Shown piece after piece: positions 52,990 through 64,000 of a stretch of 64,000 nt of DNA. Under the pieces are notes generated by a model that had not been told where the DNA came from, made no database searches, and was given only the letters and a program-made list of their open reading frames with translations. How positions within the stretch are numbered: position 1 is the stretch's first letter; each line of letters starts with the position of its first letter. The position numbers were made by a program, and so were the translations under genes. This stretch comes from Astrocystis sublimbata (lineage: Eukaryota > Ascomycota > Sordariomycetes > Xylariales > Xylariaceae): the NCBI GenBank assembly GCA_022453515.1, contig JAJNNY010000101.1, forward strand, positions 1 through 64,000. The letters run 5' to 3'.

Positions 52990-54364
52990 GTAGTATTGTA
53001 GGTTATGGCCCTAAAATTTGAGCTGCAAGTGATACAACTTGTGGTACCATTTATAGAATGTTATCTTCGCCCCCATCCGGAGCATACATCATCAATTTAG
53101 TAATCTACACTAACATGTGATTATAAGAAGTTGAGGAAGTTAGTTGCAATAGTAGATAGTTAACAGCACTTCATAAGCGTGTATTGTACTCACATATGCT
53201 ATCAATACCTGTACTATGTACACGTGAAGGACACCATTCCAGCTCAAAGAGTACTGTACATGTACAGTACAGCTTTCACAAGTTCAGAGACATGTTCAAA
53301 CGTTCACAAGTCGCATCATCTGCCGGATTCCCATGCAACCAATAGCAGTTAGACTTCAGGTACACCTGCGCAAAACCTTGAATTGACTCAGAGCAGTCAT
53401 GGACCGTATATTTGAATAAAATCGGGCGATTACTTTCTGATGGGGATCGTGATCAAATTGATGTGGCCAAAACAAAAGTCCAGTGCGACTCCCCGTACAT
53501 TCTTGGCTCCAGATGATCCAAGAAGTTCATTTGTACAACTGTCCTATCAACAAATTTGCAGTCTCTGAGGAGGTTTGGGTAACAGTATCACAAATATCCA
53601 ATAGTGCGATGATATTGGATAACCATTGATGCATATCATCGAGCTAGAAACTGCCGATTGAAAGCGACCTCTCCGTCTTGTTGGTACCAGCAAACAGCTT
53701 TGCACATCGTGACACCGCGCACTGTTCAGCGCAGAGACCAAGATCGTGTCAAGCTCTGCGGCAGGCTGCCAGTGACATCGCGAGTTTACACGACCCCGCA
53801 GTTCGTGATTACTAGATTGGCAGGCATTGAAACTCTGATAGCAAATTTGAGTAAAGTGTCTGTAAGATGAGTACAGTAAACAGTCTTACAAAGCGTCACT
53901 ATACCTAACCAAGACGCATATGTGACACTGATTAACAAATTCATCTGATGTTCACGTCCAAATAACTCAGTAGTACAGAAACAAAGCCACAGCACTTTGA
54001 TGCTCCGCAGAGTCTAGACTCTAGCTATTTTGAGAGTCTAGTGTCAGGTAAATGTCTCTCAAGTTCTCCTCACTGTTTATCGTATCACATTGTGTGAGTA
54101 TGTACAAGACAGCTCTTTGCTATCTTCACCTTGGCTGACGGTACTGGGAGCACCAGAACCCAAAGTCAGATGCCAGAGCCCAGAGGCTTGAAGCATAGTT
54201 ATGACAAACCCCATGATTGAAACCCAAGACCTAAAGCACCATCACCTACAGTCATAACTCCAAGTTCATGCACCAAGAATGTCAAATCTCACATTCACTG
54301 AAGCGGAGCACATTAACCTCTCCAGTCTCTCGCCCTTGAGCAAGAGAGCTAACCCAGGATAAGT
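52990..54364. other. Intergenic region with a long palindrome
   Basis: 1.4 kb without a supported gene; contains the 20-bp palindrome annotated separately and several AGTACTGTA-like fragments. Confidence 0.45.
53251..53270. repeat. Perfect 20-bp palindrome
   Basis: GTACTGTACATGTACAGTAC equals its own reverse complement. It lies about 260 bp after the GH76 stop. It could be a dimeric-factor site or a small hairpin. Confidence 0.9.
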
Positions 54365-55633
54365 ATGGGAGGCGGTCCGGAATGGAAACAGCCGGATGGC
54401 AGCAAACGAGGAGGCCGCAGCAGAACCTTACCTAGGAGCTCTAGCCCTTGCTCTCAATCCAGCCCCGGTAGCTGTATACTAACCGCACCCTCCGGTTCAC
54501 TGCCGGGACCCCGCGTCCAGGGGCTTGACTACCCGGACGGAGTGCCTGACAGCCGGAGCTCCTCACAGAACTACCACAGCTCCGGCACGGGGGTATGCGA
54601 GGGGGCATGTGACGATAATTCATTTCGAAGCGTGGGCTTGAGCCTTGACCTAACCCTAAACCTGGACCTGAACCTGAACACCAGTCTCAGACCTAATGAC
54701 AACCCTGAACCCAATCCTCACTCCCACAACAACAACACTGATCCCAATACCTCTTTCAACAACAATACTACCACCATCATCACCATAATCACTACCACTA
54801 CCATGCCCTGCACCCCTTCCAACATCACCTCCAACCCCACGGGCAGTGCAAACACCACAATGCCCAACCGGGGTTCTGATAACATGGTATGCCACTACCG
54901 CTGGCCCAAGATCAAGGTCAAGGTCAATGTCAACGTAGCCCCAACTATCAACCCAAGCCCCCCACGCTCCCCAGAGAGTTCCGTTACCAGCGCCCATGCC
55001 ACCGGGATCATCCACATGCCCGGCTCGAACGTAGGTTTAGGCCCAAGCTCGCCCATTCTACCCCTTGATGCACCGGGCGCACATGCAGCAGCGGCCGACC
55101 CCAAGACCGAATCAAAGGCAAACACTAACACAAACACCAAGTCCATCACCGATACCACTGCCAAAGCAGATACCGACCTCAACGGAGACGTTGTCACCAA
55201 AATGACTCCCAACAACGCCAAGGTCAACATGAACGGCAAGGCCGACATCAACGCCCAGGCCAAAGCCAAAGCCAACATGGAACCAAGAACCGGTAACAAC
55301 AGCACCGGCAACAACAGTACCGGCAACAAAACCGGCACCACCACCAGCAAGAGTTCCGGCTCCGGTTCCTCCTCCAACTCAAGCTCGAACAACGCCACCA
55401 CCGCCAACCCTACATTCACTCCGCCGCCCACCCCTCCCCGCACGGTTACCAGCTTCAACAACTCCTCCATCACCGCAACCCGCGCCCCAAACAATTTCCA
55501 GCGCTTCGATGAGCCCGTTGTCCAGCGCGTCGCCCTGCCCGATGGCGGCTACGGCGGCGCCACGCATGTTCCACGGACACCGTGGATTCCTATCCCGAAG
55601 CCGAAGAAGAAGTTCGACAAGCCGTGGTGTTAA
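54365..55633 (+). CDS. Asn/Thr/Lys-rich low-complexity protein
   Basis: Open frame of 422 codons without introns. Nearly all low complexity: Asn/Pro/Thr runs (NNNTDPNTSFNNNTTT), Lys/Ala/Asn heptad-like stretches (KANTNTNTKSITDTTAKA) and Ser/Gly/Asn runs. Only the C-terminus looks conserved and ordered: FQRFDEPVVQRVALPDGGYG, then TPWIPIPKPKKKFDKPW, a basic aromatic tail. A 1.3-kb frame could stay open by chance because AAC/ACC-type repeats lack stops, and the reverse strand is open too. The ordered tail is the main argument for a real gene. No function can be given. Confidence 0.4.
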   Translation: MGGGPEWKQPDGSKRGGRSRTLPRSSSPCSQSSPGSCILTAPSGSLPGPRVQGLDYPDGVPDSRSSSQNYHSSGTGVCEGACDDNSFRSVGLSLDLTLNLDLNLNTSLRPNDNPEPNPHSHNNNTDPNTSFNNNTTTIITIITTTTMPCTPSNITSNPTGSANTTMPNRGSDNMVCHYRWPKIKVKVNVNVAPTINPSPPRSPESSVTSAHATGIIHMPGSNVGLGPSSPILPLDAPGAHAAAADPKTESKANTNTNTKSITDTTAKADTDLNGDVVTKMTPNNAKVNMNGKADINAQAKAKANMEPRTGNNSTGNNSTGNKTGTTTSKSSGSGSSSNSSSNNATTANPTFTPPPTPPRTVTSFNNSSITATRAPNNFQRFDEPVVQRVALPDGGYGGATHVPRTPWIPIPKPKKKFDKPWC

Positions 55634-55786
55634 ATGAGTTGCTGTCTGTTCTCTGCTTGTTGTCTCCTTTTCCACGGGTCCCTTTTCACAGTGTCCTTTA
55701 CTTTGTCCATCATTGCCCACCTCCGCACTAATTACCTAGTGTCGGGCGGGATCTGTGATACAAGGGGAGAGATCACTCAGGCAATG

Positions 55787-55865
55787 AGGGAAGGAACGAA
55801 GGAACGAAGGAACGAAGGAACGAAGGAACGGGACGGACTAAACTGTCAAGGAAGGAAGGAAGGAA
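55787..55865 (+). repeat. GGAAC(GAA) simple repeats
   Basis: About six copies of an 8-bp GAACGAAG unit, then GGAA repeats. Lies 160-230 bp after the low-complexity ORF. Confidence 0.8.
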
Positions 55866-56577
55866 CAGAACCTCAACACTAAAGGGAACCTAATATTGTC
55901 TTGTTTGAAGCACAGACTTGAAGACTTGATCGCTTATATACAGAGCTTTGATCACACTTGCAGACACGACGAACAGGCAGGCAGGCACCGATACACCACC
56001 AGTGGAAGCTACAGCTACTTTCACACACAATGTAATGACCATCATGTAATACCACCCAAGTACTCAGTCAGTCAGCATCAAAATCGAAATCCGAGGTGCT
56101 TACACCAACTCACTTTACCTGCCTTGCCTTCCTATCCCGTGACATAAAGACCCGTGATTGCTTGATCGCTTGGTCGATTGATATTCTAATTATTTCACAC
56201 TTGCTCAGTACCTAATTAGCCCGATAGCTAGCTCAGTGACTCCAGATGTCGGTCGGTCAGTAATTGAGATCTTATTGTGTATGAATGATTGTGACCTAAT
56301 TCTTACAATACTACACGTATCATACAGTTGATTTGGCTTGATTACAGGTAAGTAAGTAAGTATGTAGCAACTTTTCCAGAGAAGGTCTATCTATATCAAA
56401 GCCTTTCTTTCGTATAGCTAACCCAGGATGCGATTCATATGCTCATATGCTCATAACTCGTTAATTCATGAACTCCGCCTCTTTTCTCTTCCTTTCTTCT
56501 CCTTCTTCACCGCAATCTCCATCTCCATCTCCATTCCTCTCCTCCCCTCTGCCTTGAGCAAGACCTCATCTCTTTTC

Positions 56578-58071
56578 TCACGCGCTGTAAGAAGACACAT
56601 AATACTGCGCATTCCACGTTAGCTCAACTCCAACCCAGGCAAAAAAACCCCATTTCCAAGAAAAAAAAAAAAAAAACTCACCGTAACAACGGAGTCCTCC
56701 CCCCCAACATCCTCGCGATGCGGCACATAAACATACAAAATGAGCGCATGATCGTCCGCAAAGCACGCAATGACCCTACCATCGAGACGTCCAACACTAA
56801 GGACCTTGCTCCAATCCTTTCCATCGACTCTAACAGTCGCCCACTTCTGCGGGCCTTCGGATTTATACTTCGTCGACGGATGCTCTTCTAGCGCGCATGA
56901 CAGCTGCGCAGGGTCCAGCTGCGGGTTCTCGAGGCCGTCCCAGCGCGACTCGACGTCGAGGGCGTCGGTGTCGAGGCGCAGACGCAGGGAGCCGTGCATG
57001 TTGGCGCTGAGTTCGAGTTTGGGGCTTCCACTTCCTCCTCCTGCTCCTCCTCCTGCACCTCCACCGAATCCAGTTCCACCACCTCCACCACCACTCTTAT
57101 CGCCAGGATACAGCGCCGTCGACCCGCCCCCGCGCGCCGCGACCGCAAGTTTCGTAAAGCGATCCGAAATCGCCTTTAGCTGCAGCAGCGGCGGCAGCTG
57201 GATATGGACATCCGGCTCTCTTACCTTTGGCTGCATAATGGTCTCGACCGTCTCCGGGTGCAGCACGCGCACGGGTATGTCCTGGGTGATGATCTTCTCG
57301 CGTTCGCGCTGGAGATTTGTCTCTAGGGGTTCGGCGTTGAAGACTCCGTCCTCGTCATCCTCTCCACCAAAGGGATCCTCGCTTCCGGGACGGTTGGCGG
57401 GGTTCAGGTTAAACCGCGCCACGCCCTGAGGACCGCCAGTGTTTGGATTGTTGGAGGGCGCGGTCGAGGTGGTTATTGTCATGGACAGGATCGGCACGCC
57501 GTCTTTCTTGGTCAGCCGGATCGAGGCCGAGACGGCGTTGGTGGCGGATTTCAGGGCGCGTTGGAGTGGGATTAAGGGCAGCTCGAGGTTTATCGTGTTG
57601 TTGGGCTCGGCGGATTGGATCGTCCAGTTGTCGAGGATGAAGTCGATTGAGAGGGAGCTGCGAGCCTGGGGTTAGTTCGGATCAAATCAGACCAGACTAA
57701 TGTCAGGCCAGAATATGAGATTGCATGTGTATTTCTCTGCAGGTGTGTGTATATGTGTAGCGTCAATGTACAGGGATGCACTCACGCCCAGACTTGCGAC
57801 CCCGTGTCGGGTATCACGGTGAAGCGCACCGTCTCATCGTCGAGGCGCACCCACGCGATCTTCTCGAGTGACGAGAGCGCCGCCACCAGCTCTGTTAGGA
57901 GGACTCTGCGTTAGTCAATTTGTAAGTACACTGGGTGGGTAGTGTATGGCGACGTAGGGGCAGGCAAAGGCAGCAGATAGGCAGGCGAGAAGGGTTCGAT
58001 GAGATGAGATGAGATGAGCAGGGCGTACTTGAGAACGTGCGCGTATTTCGCAAGCTGGCTTTGAACCTCAT
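56578..58071 (-). CDS. HUS1: HUS1, checkpoint clamp (9-1-1) subunit
   Basis: Four exons on the minus strand: 58071-58029, 57891-57786, 57657-56682, 56604-56578 (introns 137, 128, 77 bp), 383 residues. The N-terminus [14 protein letters not shown] continues [20 protein letters not shown] and [14 protein letters not shown], the usual Hus1 start. Later: [24 protein letters not shown], and the end segment [20 protein letters not shown]. The last exon is only 27 nt and encodes YYVSSYSA, the normal family end. Hus1 forms the PCNA-like 9-1-1 ring with Rad9 and Rad1, loaded at damaged DNA to activate Mec1/ATR. A Gly-rich insertion (about residues 180-205) is an extra loop. Intron 3 starts GTGAGT followed by a run of 15 T. 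Confidence 0.9.
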
Positions 58072-59547
58072 GGTTGCTTTTTTCTTCTCAGATTCTTGCG
58101 CTACCCTGAGTATAGAGGTGCCTAGATAAGAAAGAGACGTCGTATTGATATTAGGTACGACTTAGGTAATTTACATGTGGTCAACTGAGCCGAGGTCGGG
58201 TGTGTCGTGATGTGAAGTTTGGAGGGGTAGATTGTAGATAGACGCGACCAGACGCGTCGAGGACCGCAAGTCAATTCAATTAATTAATCGGATTTAGCTA
58301 GCGCGTACAGCAGCACTTGCCAAATTCAGATGACATCCAGGGCCTTGCACCATTTCTAACACCGCGAACTTTGTAGCAGCAACAGAAGCATTAGGTTAGG
58401 TAGGTAATCTTCCACTATTCAGAGCTTGGGGAATACTGGTTGATTGGCTAATTATTTCACCTTGAAGATGCAAGCAGTAGGATTGTAGTATGGTTTCTCA
58501 TCGACTCAAGCACACTTAACATCCCACCATAGGTAATTAACAAACCAATCACCCAAGGCATACATAACACAGCTATAGCAACATCAATAACATTCCACAC
58601 CGCATGCAATGTATTAATCAACTGATCGAATAGAAGTAGCGTCTTGCGTATTACAGAAGTGTGTACCTAGCGTACCTAGAAGAAAGCGCAAACCTGAAGC
58701 CCGCCAGATTTGGTATGGTGTGGTATGGTATGGTCTGGCTCTATATAAATTCATGCGGGAACGCGCGCGGGGAAGGTGACATTGGCCTTGGTGCCTTTGA
58801 TCGCCTTGATCGCCGACAGTGCCGCGAGGACAACCCCTGCTAGTGCCTCCCGAAAGCTGCCTTACCAAGCTGCCTAGCGTGTCTGCCTGCCTAGGTAGCG
58901 CCCTAGCGTAGGGGACCGAGGGGACCTACCCCGCCATAGCTGTCATTCCTCCCACCTCCCACCTCGAGCTTTCGAGATTTGGAAGTATGCCGTCGACTTG
59001 ATTGAAAAGACACAGCCGCACGCATCCTGCCGGTCCGTTTGCTACCAGGTATATTGTTTGTGAAAAGTGTGACGTGTGATGATCCAGGTGAGATCAAATC
59101 GAAATGCAAACCGAGAAGCGGAAGAGAGAACCAGGCCATGTATCATCCGAAATGGAACAAAGAAAAAAACTCATTAAACGAGATCCGCAACCATATACCC
59201 CGAGCCCTGTCCGTTTCCCGAACTCCAGCTCCCACATGTATCATCCTGTCCTTATAATCCCCGACATGCCTTGCATGCCAGGAAAACTTGTGCCGCCAGT
59301 GGCACATCCATTCAGTGTCTAGAATCCGTGATTTCTCATCCTTGCTGCCAATCCGGGTGCCCACAGACTCCCGAACTCCGTCAAGTAACGTAATATTTGT
59401 GATATCGCATCGATGTCCAAGACCGCGTGTGATCCTGTCCATATCTGCGTTGATAGTATAGAGTCTTCGTGTCCGAGGGCTATAGTCCGTAGGAATGGAT
59501 TAAACGATATTGTTCGTCAATCCTCACGGCGAGAAGAGATCTCTGTG
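58072..59547. other. Intergenic region with no supported gene
   Basis: 1.5 kb. Contains GGTAGGTA-type repeats near 58395-58410 and a GGTATGGTATGGT run at about 58712-58732. ORFs are short and overlap on both strands. Confidence 0.45.
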
Positions 59548-60687
59548 TCAAATATCGGAGAGCTCCCTTTGCGTGCGCAAGATCTGCGCAAAGGGCGGGA
59601 CCGGAGTCGGACTTCTCGGCACATAGTCTTGAGGCTCATGATAGTACCCATCCAACGTCGTCGGAGCGGCCCGGCAGATGATCAGAGAATCACGGTGAGT
59701 TAAGCGTGTGAACTCCAAGGAATCGCGAGGAACGTCGCGAGGAACGTCGCGAGGAACGTCTCTTTCAGGTCTTCGGGACGGGCCCGCCGAAGGGGTGCTG
59801 CTGTTGTTGTATCCCCTCAGGAATTCGCGTAACCTTTCCTCCTCGTCTCGCTCGGCCGTGGACAAGGGTCGATCGCCCTGGCGTCGGAGGCTGGGCTCCT
59901 GCAGCACCATGGACTTGGCGCGGCCGCATCTCTCGTTCGCTCTCGTCTCGATGGTCGTGATCTTGCCGCCCAGATTCTTCAATCGATCCTCCTTCGCGGC
60001 GGCGGCAGCAGCGGCCTTGGCCTTCGCAGCCGCGCAAGTCGAGCATTCGCCCACCTTGTCCATCTTGTACTGTTTAAGGCCCGACATATCTGGGCGTGGA
60101 GGCTGCGGGGAGCGTCTGAAGGCGTGGCTCATACGGCGGGTCAGCAGGTTCCGGTGCGCCGGGGCCACGGGCTCCATCGTCGCCAACGACGGCGGCCAGT
60201 AGGTATAGGGGTAGGAGAGCGGCTGCGGCCATCTGAGCGGGTGGCCGCAGGGGTGCTTGGCGGTGGTGCGGCAGATGGGACAGGTCGGCTGGGTGTGCGG
60301 GCCACGGTCCACGGATTCCTGCAGCCACGTCTGGATGCAATGCGAGCCGAACCTGTGGTTGCAGTGCAGGTGCACCCACGACTCGACGATGCCCTCGGGC
60401 GTCTTGATGCCGACGGGGTCGTGGCAGATGGGACACTCCTCGAGAGGCGGGCCCGCTGCGTCGGCTTCGGCGGCTTCTTCCTCTTCTTCCTCGTGCTCTT
60501 CCTGTCTCTGTTTCTCTTCTTCCTTCGTCTCGGCCTCTTCTATATTGGTGTCGGGGGTAGTATGTGTGTTTGTGACGATGATGGGAGCACTAATAACAGG
60601 AGCTGGTACGACTCTGTGGCTGGGCTTCTTGGAGAAGAGCTTCTTGAGTGAGCGGAGCTTCACTCCGTGTAGCCGTAGTCGCGGCAT
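59548..60687 (-). CDS. RING-type zinc-finger protein, probable E3 ubiquitin ligase
   Basis: Single exon, 379 residues. A basic N-terminus, then a strongly acidic Glu-rich stretch (about 48-77), then a RING finger at about 85-139 with the Cys/His order CPIC.., HLHCNHRFGSHCIQTWL, CPIC: a C3H2C3-like (RING-H2) arrangement. After it come an Ala/Lys stretch, Arg-rich regions and a short DVPR repeat (three copies) that corresponds to a 12-bp DNA repeat at about 59729-59762. The RING suggests E2 binding and ubiquitin transfer; targets unknown. No membrane segment. Similar single-exon RING proteins are common in Pezizomycotina. Confidence 0.8.
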   Translation of the reverse strand: MPRLRLHGVKLRSLKKLFSKKPSHRVVPAPVISAPIIVTNTHTTPDTNIEEAETKEEEKQRQEEHEEEEEEAAEADAAGPPLEECPICHDPVGIKTPEGIVESWVHLHCNHRFGSHCIQTWLQESVDRGPHTQPTCPICRTTAKHPCGHPLRWPQPLSYPYTYWPPSLATMEPVAPAHRNLLTRRMSHAFRRSPQPPRPDMSGLKQYKMDKVGECSTCAAAKAKAAAAAAAKEDRLKNLGGKITTIETRANERCGRAKSMVLQEPSLRRQGDRPLSTAERDEEERLREFLRGYNNSSTPSAGPSRRPERDVPRDVPRDVPRDSLEFTRLTHRDSLIICRAAPTTLDGYYHEPQDYVPRSPTPVPPFAQILRTQRELSDI

Positions 60688-62765
60688 GGCGATGGGGGCG
60701 ACGGCGATATGTATCTATCTGATGGATCGCACGATGCAGAATGTGATGTGGAAGAGGTCGAACGAGATGATTGCGTGCGACGCGCGATGGCTCTGTTGTG
60801 GTTGTAGTTGTAGCTGTAGTTGTAGCTGATACTTGTACAACGTGATGGCGTTGCTAAGGTAGAGGAGGTGGTAGCTCCGCCACTAACAAGGCGCCGTAAG
60901 GGATTGATGCGACGTGAGAGACAACAATAACAAGCCTGCACGACCTCACGACCGCACTACCAAGCCCCCGGTAGCCAAAGAGAGACAATGGGATGTATGT
61001 TGGGGGGGAGCTTGACGGCTGAGCGCAGCTTCACTCATCAAGTTGGGGGGCGAATATGATCAGGTCGGCCGCTAGCAATCAACCGATGCCGAGTCGAACG
61101 GTGCAAATGCAGGTGCAGGTGCAGGTGCAGACGAAGAATGAGAAGTGGAAGTACGTAAGTGTCAATTGCTCGATGCCTAGGAGGGAATGAATCTCGGTGA
61201 GAAGCTAAGAACGAGTGTAATGGTGATGGTGAGGAGGGGTTGATGGCCTAGCTCGATGGCCCGGTGGCGGTGGTTGAGGTAAAGGAAGGATCATGAAGAC
61301 GTAGCCAAAAGCGGGCGATGGGAATTGGAGGGGAGAGCAGCCACTGACTCGTCCTTCGGGGTATGTAGGTAGGTATGTAAGTGGTGAGCTGCATTCACTG
61401 TAGGTTGGGTAGGTAGGTATTGAAGTCGGAAGTCGGACTGCTAAGGTTGACTGCTTAGGTTGACTGTTTGCGTGGATGCAATGCCTCGGAGCCTTCTGCT
61501 TTGCTTATTGCTTATTGCGCATTTGCTTATTGCAGGCGACGGTTACAGTTGGGGCGTGCAGCCTATGGCATCTGGCATTTGGCCGTTTGCCATGGGCGAC
61601 CGAACATGCAAGATCTGGGGGGGGCTCTGTGGCTTGAGACCTGTCTGATACGAAACCTTAATTAAGTTCTTCTCCTTCTGGGCTAGCGAATGCAGCAACT
61701 TGGGTGAGACTCTCGTGTAAGTGAAGGTACTAGTAGTATAAGTAAGGTATTGGGAGTTGGATGGAATGCCACTAATAGGTACTTGGCTGAAGTACCGATA
61801 TCAGTGACAGCTCTAGAGCATGGCACATGGGTCCCTTAGAGGGAAAGCCGTTACCTTATCTCGAGAAGTGCACCTTTAGGACCATGGGGATTTGCCGGTT
61901 GGCGAGGATGGGCGATGATCGGGCTGTCAGGTTGGTCAAGTGGGCATATGGGAGGGTCCATAAGGGCATCATGTGGTGTTTGCTCTGCAACGCTTGTCCC
62001 GCCCAGCGTTGCCGCATTCGTCCAGCTTTGCAGCACGCCAGAGATAAGGCTGGAATGCGTGTACAAACCACGTGCACCACTCCAACGCTTGCCATCAATG
62101 TACTCGTACATGGAATCCAGTCCGTTTTGCTATCCTCCGATCGGGCATGATTCTGCCGCCTTTCCAAAACATCAGGTACATCTCATGCCGGCAAAACAAC
62201 CTCCACCCATTTGCTGCTCTTCAACCAGAGAATACCTCAATAAGCACTTACACTGCTTACCTAGCCTAGGATGTAGGTAATGCAGCCTTCATTGAACCAG
62301 GTACAGTTGCAGGCCATACATCCCAGTATCTAGGTAGCTCGTAGAGCAAGTGGCACATCGCTCTTTCGCAGCAGGCGTAATATTGAAAAGTGGCATTCTT
62401 GGTATCATTCGAGAGGTGATGGAGAGGCCCATGGAGATAAATGAACAGAATAAAGCTGTGGGAGCACGTCCGACTGATAAGTTGGGCGAGGCTCTTCCGG
62501 GTAACACTTGCTCCTACCGAAAACATCCACACTGTGACTTCGGATGAAAGTGCATTTGCATCTACAGCAAACAGGCTGTGAATAAAATGCTCGCAATGTG
62601 CTTGGAATTTGGGTGCCTTATTAGCGTGGACAGAAGAGAAGCGAAAAATGGAAGGCGATGCACTGGTGCGGGAATGTCCTCAATCATACCATGGTGATTC
62701 AGTTGCTAGGTAGTTGTTAATATACAATGGATGCCAGCTGCAAGATGCCGGTGTTTGCTTCCCCG
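60688..62765. other. Intergenic region with simple repeats and no supported gene
   Basis: 2.1 kb. Repeats: TTGTAGCTGTAG-type at about 60800-60828, GCAGGT at about 61110-61130, GTAGGTAG at about 61360-61420. ORFs up to 121 codons overlap on both strands around 61830-62280 and lack domain character. Confidence 0.45.
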
Positions 62766-63388
62766 TCATCGTCTGTTCCGATGACCCCTATCATCGTCCT
62801 CGTCGTCGCCGCTATCATCTCTGAAGCCTTCCTCTAAGCTTCACGGACTCGGTCAGCCGAGTGTAGAGAGAGAGAGGAAAAGGTAGACTCCGATCGCACG
62901 TCTCGCCAGCATACGGAGGTAGGTGTTGCTTACTCTCTACTCAGGCGCCGGTTGCTATCCGCGAGCTGGTGATGCGCATCCAGCGAAAGCGCATGCCGGC
63001 GGTCGTCGCTCACCGCGCTCAGCTCCTCCCCTACTTCCGAACCGAACTCGACCTCGGACTCGTCGTCAGCGTCAGCCATGCGATCCCTTCGGCGCAGTCT
63101 CCATTGCGACGCGGCAACTATCCAGCGGGCTATGGCGTTCTGCATCCGTATGCGCAGCGACGTCGTCTGAGAGGATATGGTGTCGAGCGGGAGGTATTGG
63201 CTATATCGGTTTCGGTAATTCCGCCATAAGGGGACGAGGAGGTACGAAATGACGAGGAAGAGGACCAGCGAGATGATGGCCGGGGCGAGTAATGTCTGGA
63301 TTGTACGGATTAGCAAGTGTTTGCGAGGGACGAGGGCAAGTCGCGGGCGGCGCGGCGCTACCTTGATGACAGAGATGGTGGAGCCCAT
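62766..63388 (-). CDS. Small conserved single-pass membrane protein
   Basis: Three exons: 63388-63362, 63295-62934, 62838-62766 (introns 66 and 95 bp), 153 residues. It starts MGSTISVIK, followed across the first intron by TLLAPAIISLVLFLVISYLL, a hydrophobic membrane segment, then VPLWRNYRNRYSQYLPLD and an Arg-rich amphipathic region. The C-terminal half is acidic (ADDESEVEFGSEVGEEL), and exon 3 ends with LEEGFRDDSGDDEDDDRGHR. Exon 3 was placed by phase and by a CTGAC branch site just before its GTGAAG acceptor. Proteins with this start and this ending are widespread in filamentous ascomycetes, with no assigned role. Topology suggests a short outside N-terminus and a long cytosolic tail. Confidence 0.75.
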
Positions 63389-64000
63389 CTTCACTGCGAA
63401 AAGGAGGTATCACAAGATGGCGGGCTCGAGGCTCGGAAGGCGATGATGCTGAATCCCCCCTGGACCGGGATCGCGGAATAAGGTACGCTCTGAATGAGAC
63501 CAGCGACGCGAAGAGGGCCAAGCGAATGGGATCGGAGCAGTGGGAAATCCCAGGGGTTCGGCTTCCAAAAAGATCACTCAGAAGCAAGTTTGAAATGCCT
63601 TCGCAGGCATGCGATCACGAACGAAGCAAAAGGAGAGAGGCATGGAGGCCGGCAGCCTAGCATCGCATCATTTTTGGACAGATCTGCGAAGGTGTTGCCT
63701 CTATTGCCGACAGATTCAGGTAGGAACAGCCATTACGTACCTCTCTGGCCAATCTGGGCAGAACAAGCGAACAGTCTCACTCCAGCCAGTCGAAGTCCCC
63801 ATTGGCCACGCTGTGCAGGGGGCCGTGAACAGGTAAATGTCGACTCAGCTTGTCAGTCAGTCAGTCAGGCACGGCACAACACAACAAGCCTGCATCAGCT
63901 TGCCACATTTTGCTACATGTCCAAAACAACATCACCTTGAGGCGCGAAGAGATGGATTCTAAAGGGTACTTCGGTACCTCCTGAAAAAAGCAAGTCCAAA
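63389..64000. other. Right-hand end of the window, no gene supported
   Basis: Overlapping ORFs on both strands without domain character. This should contain the promoter of the membrane-protein gene. A short CAGT run sits at about 63852-63870. Confidence 0.4.

Noticed and set aside
54895..55494. 199-codon minus-strand ORF opposite the low-complexity gene
   Set aside because: Val/Leu-rich complement of an Asn/Thr/Lys-rich frame; the plus strand has the ordered tail.
56770..57429. 219-codon plus-strand ORF opposite HUS1
   Set aside because: Shadow of HUS1 exon 3; Ser/Pro composition typical of an antisense frame.

Overview
The window is nuclear DNA of a filamentous ascomycete (Pezizomycotina, most likely a sordariomycete). 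Evidence: short 50-180 bp introns with GT..AG ends and CTRAC-type branch points; fungal-specific families (Hce2/Ecp2, UstYa/DUF3328, 2EXR, WSC, killer-toxin-like GH18, GH76 DCW1/DFG5, AIM32, CYC2, HUS1); and AT-rich repeat relics whose stop codons replace Gln and Trp codons, the mark of repeat-induced point mutation (RIP). All gene models, splice sites and domain calls were made by reading the sequence; no search was run. No tRNA, rRNA or CRISPR array was seen.

The window has two halves. Positions 1-41 kb are an accessory, decaying compartment. It opens with a RIP-mutated NACHT/NLR relic and a Myb-like gene with one stop, followed by a large ABCC transporter whose two in-frame TAGs both fall where tryptophan is expected. 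Next comes a repeat nest at 9.5-16.4 kb: a dynamin/beta-trefoil relic, a Tc1/mariner element with perfect 45-bp terminal inverted repeats, a copia fragment, and a Fot1/pogo transposase relic split by a solo LTR with a 5-bp target duplication. Then follow secreted and secondary-metabolism genes: an Hce2 effector-like gene, a P450 broken by an LTR, a killer-toxin-like LysM/CBM18/GH18 chitinase with an in-frame TGA, its divergent secreted neighbour with a 2-nt frameshift, a 2EXR protein, a LysM-WSC wall protein with an 18-bp minisatellite, a small secreted repeat protein, a UstYa-like gene with a 1-nt frameshift, another secreted protein with a TGA, and a tandem pair of tail-anchored Cys-rich proteins that look intact.

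Positions 41-64 kb hold intact conserved genes: two proteins of unknown function, a 95-aa conserved protein, CYC2-like flavoprotein, AIM32, a GPI-anchored GH76 mannosidase, an Asn/Thr-rich low-complexity ORF, the checkpoint clamp subunit HUS1, a RING E3-like protein and a small membrane protein.

The most interesting system is the divergent pair at 32.1-34.2 kb. A 101-aa secreted precursor is built from two homologous units, each on its own phase-1 exon, with a dibasic KR site next to a Tyr-x-Ile/Leu-Pro sequence. It shares a 0.6-kb promoter with a UstYa-type oxidase gene. This layout resembles ustiloxin/phomopsin-type (dikaritin) RiPP loci but with 43-residue units, and the oxidase copy here is frameshifted.
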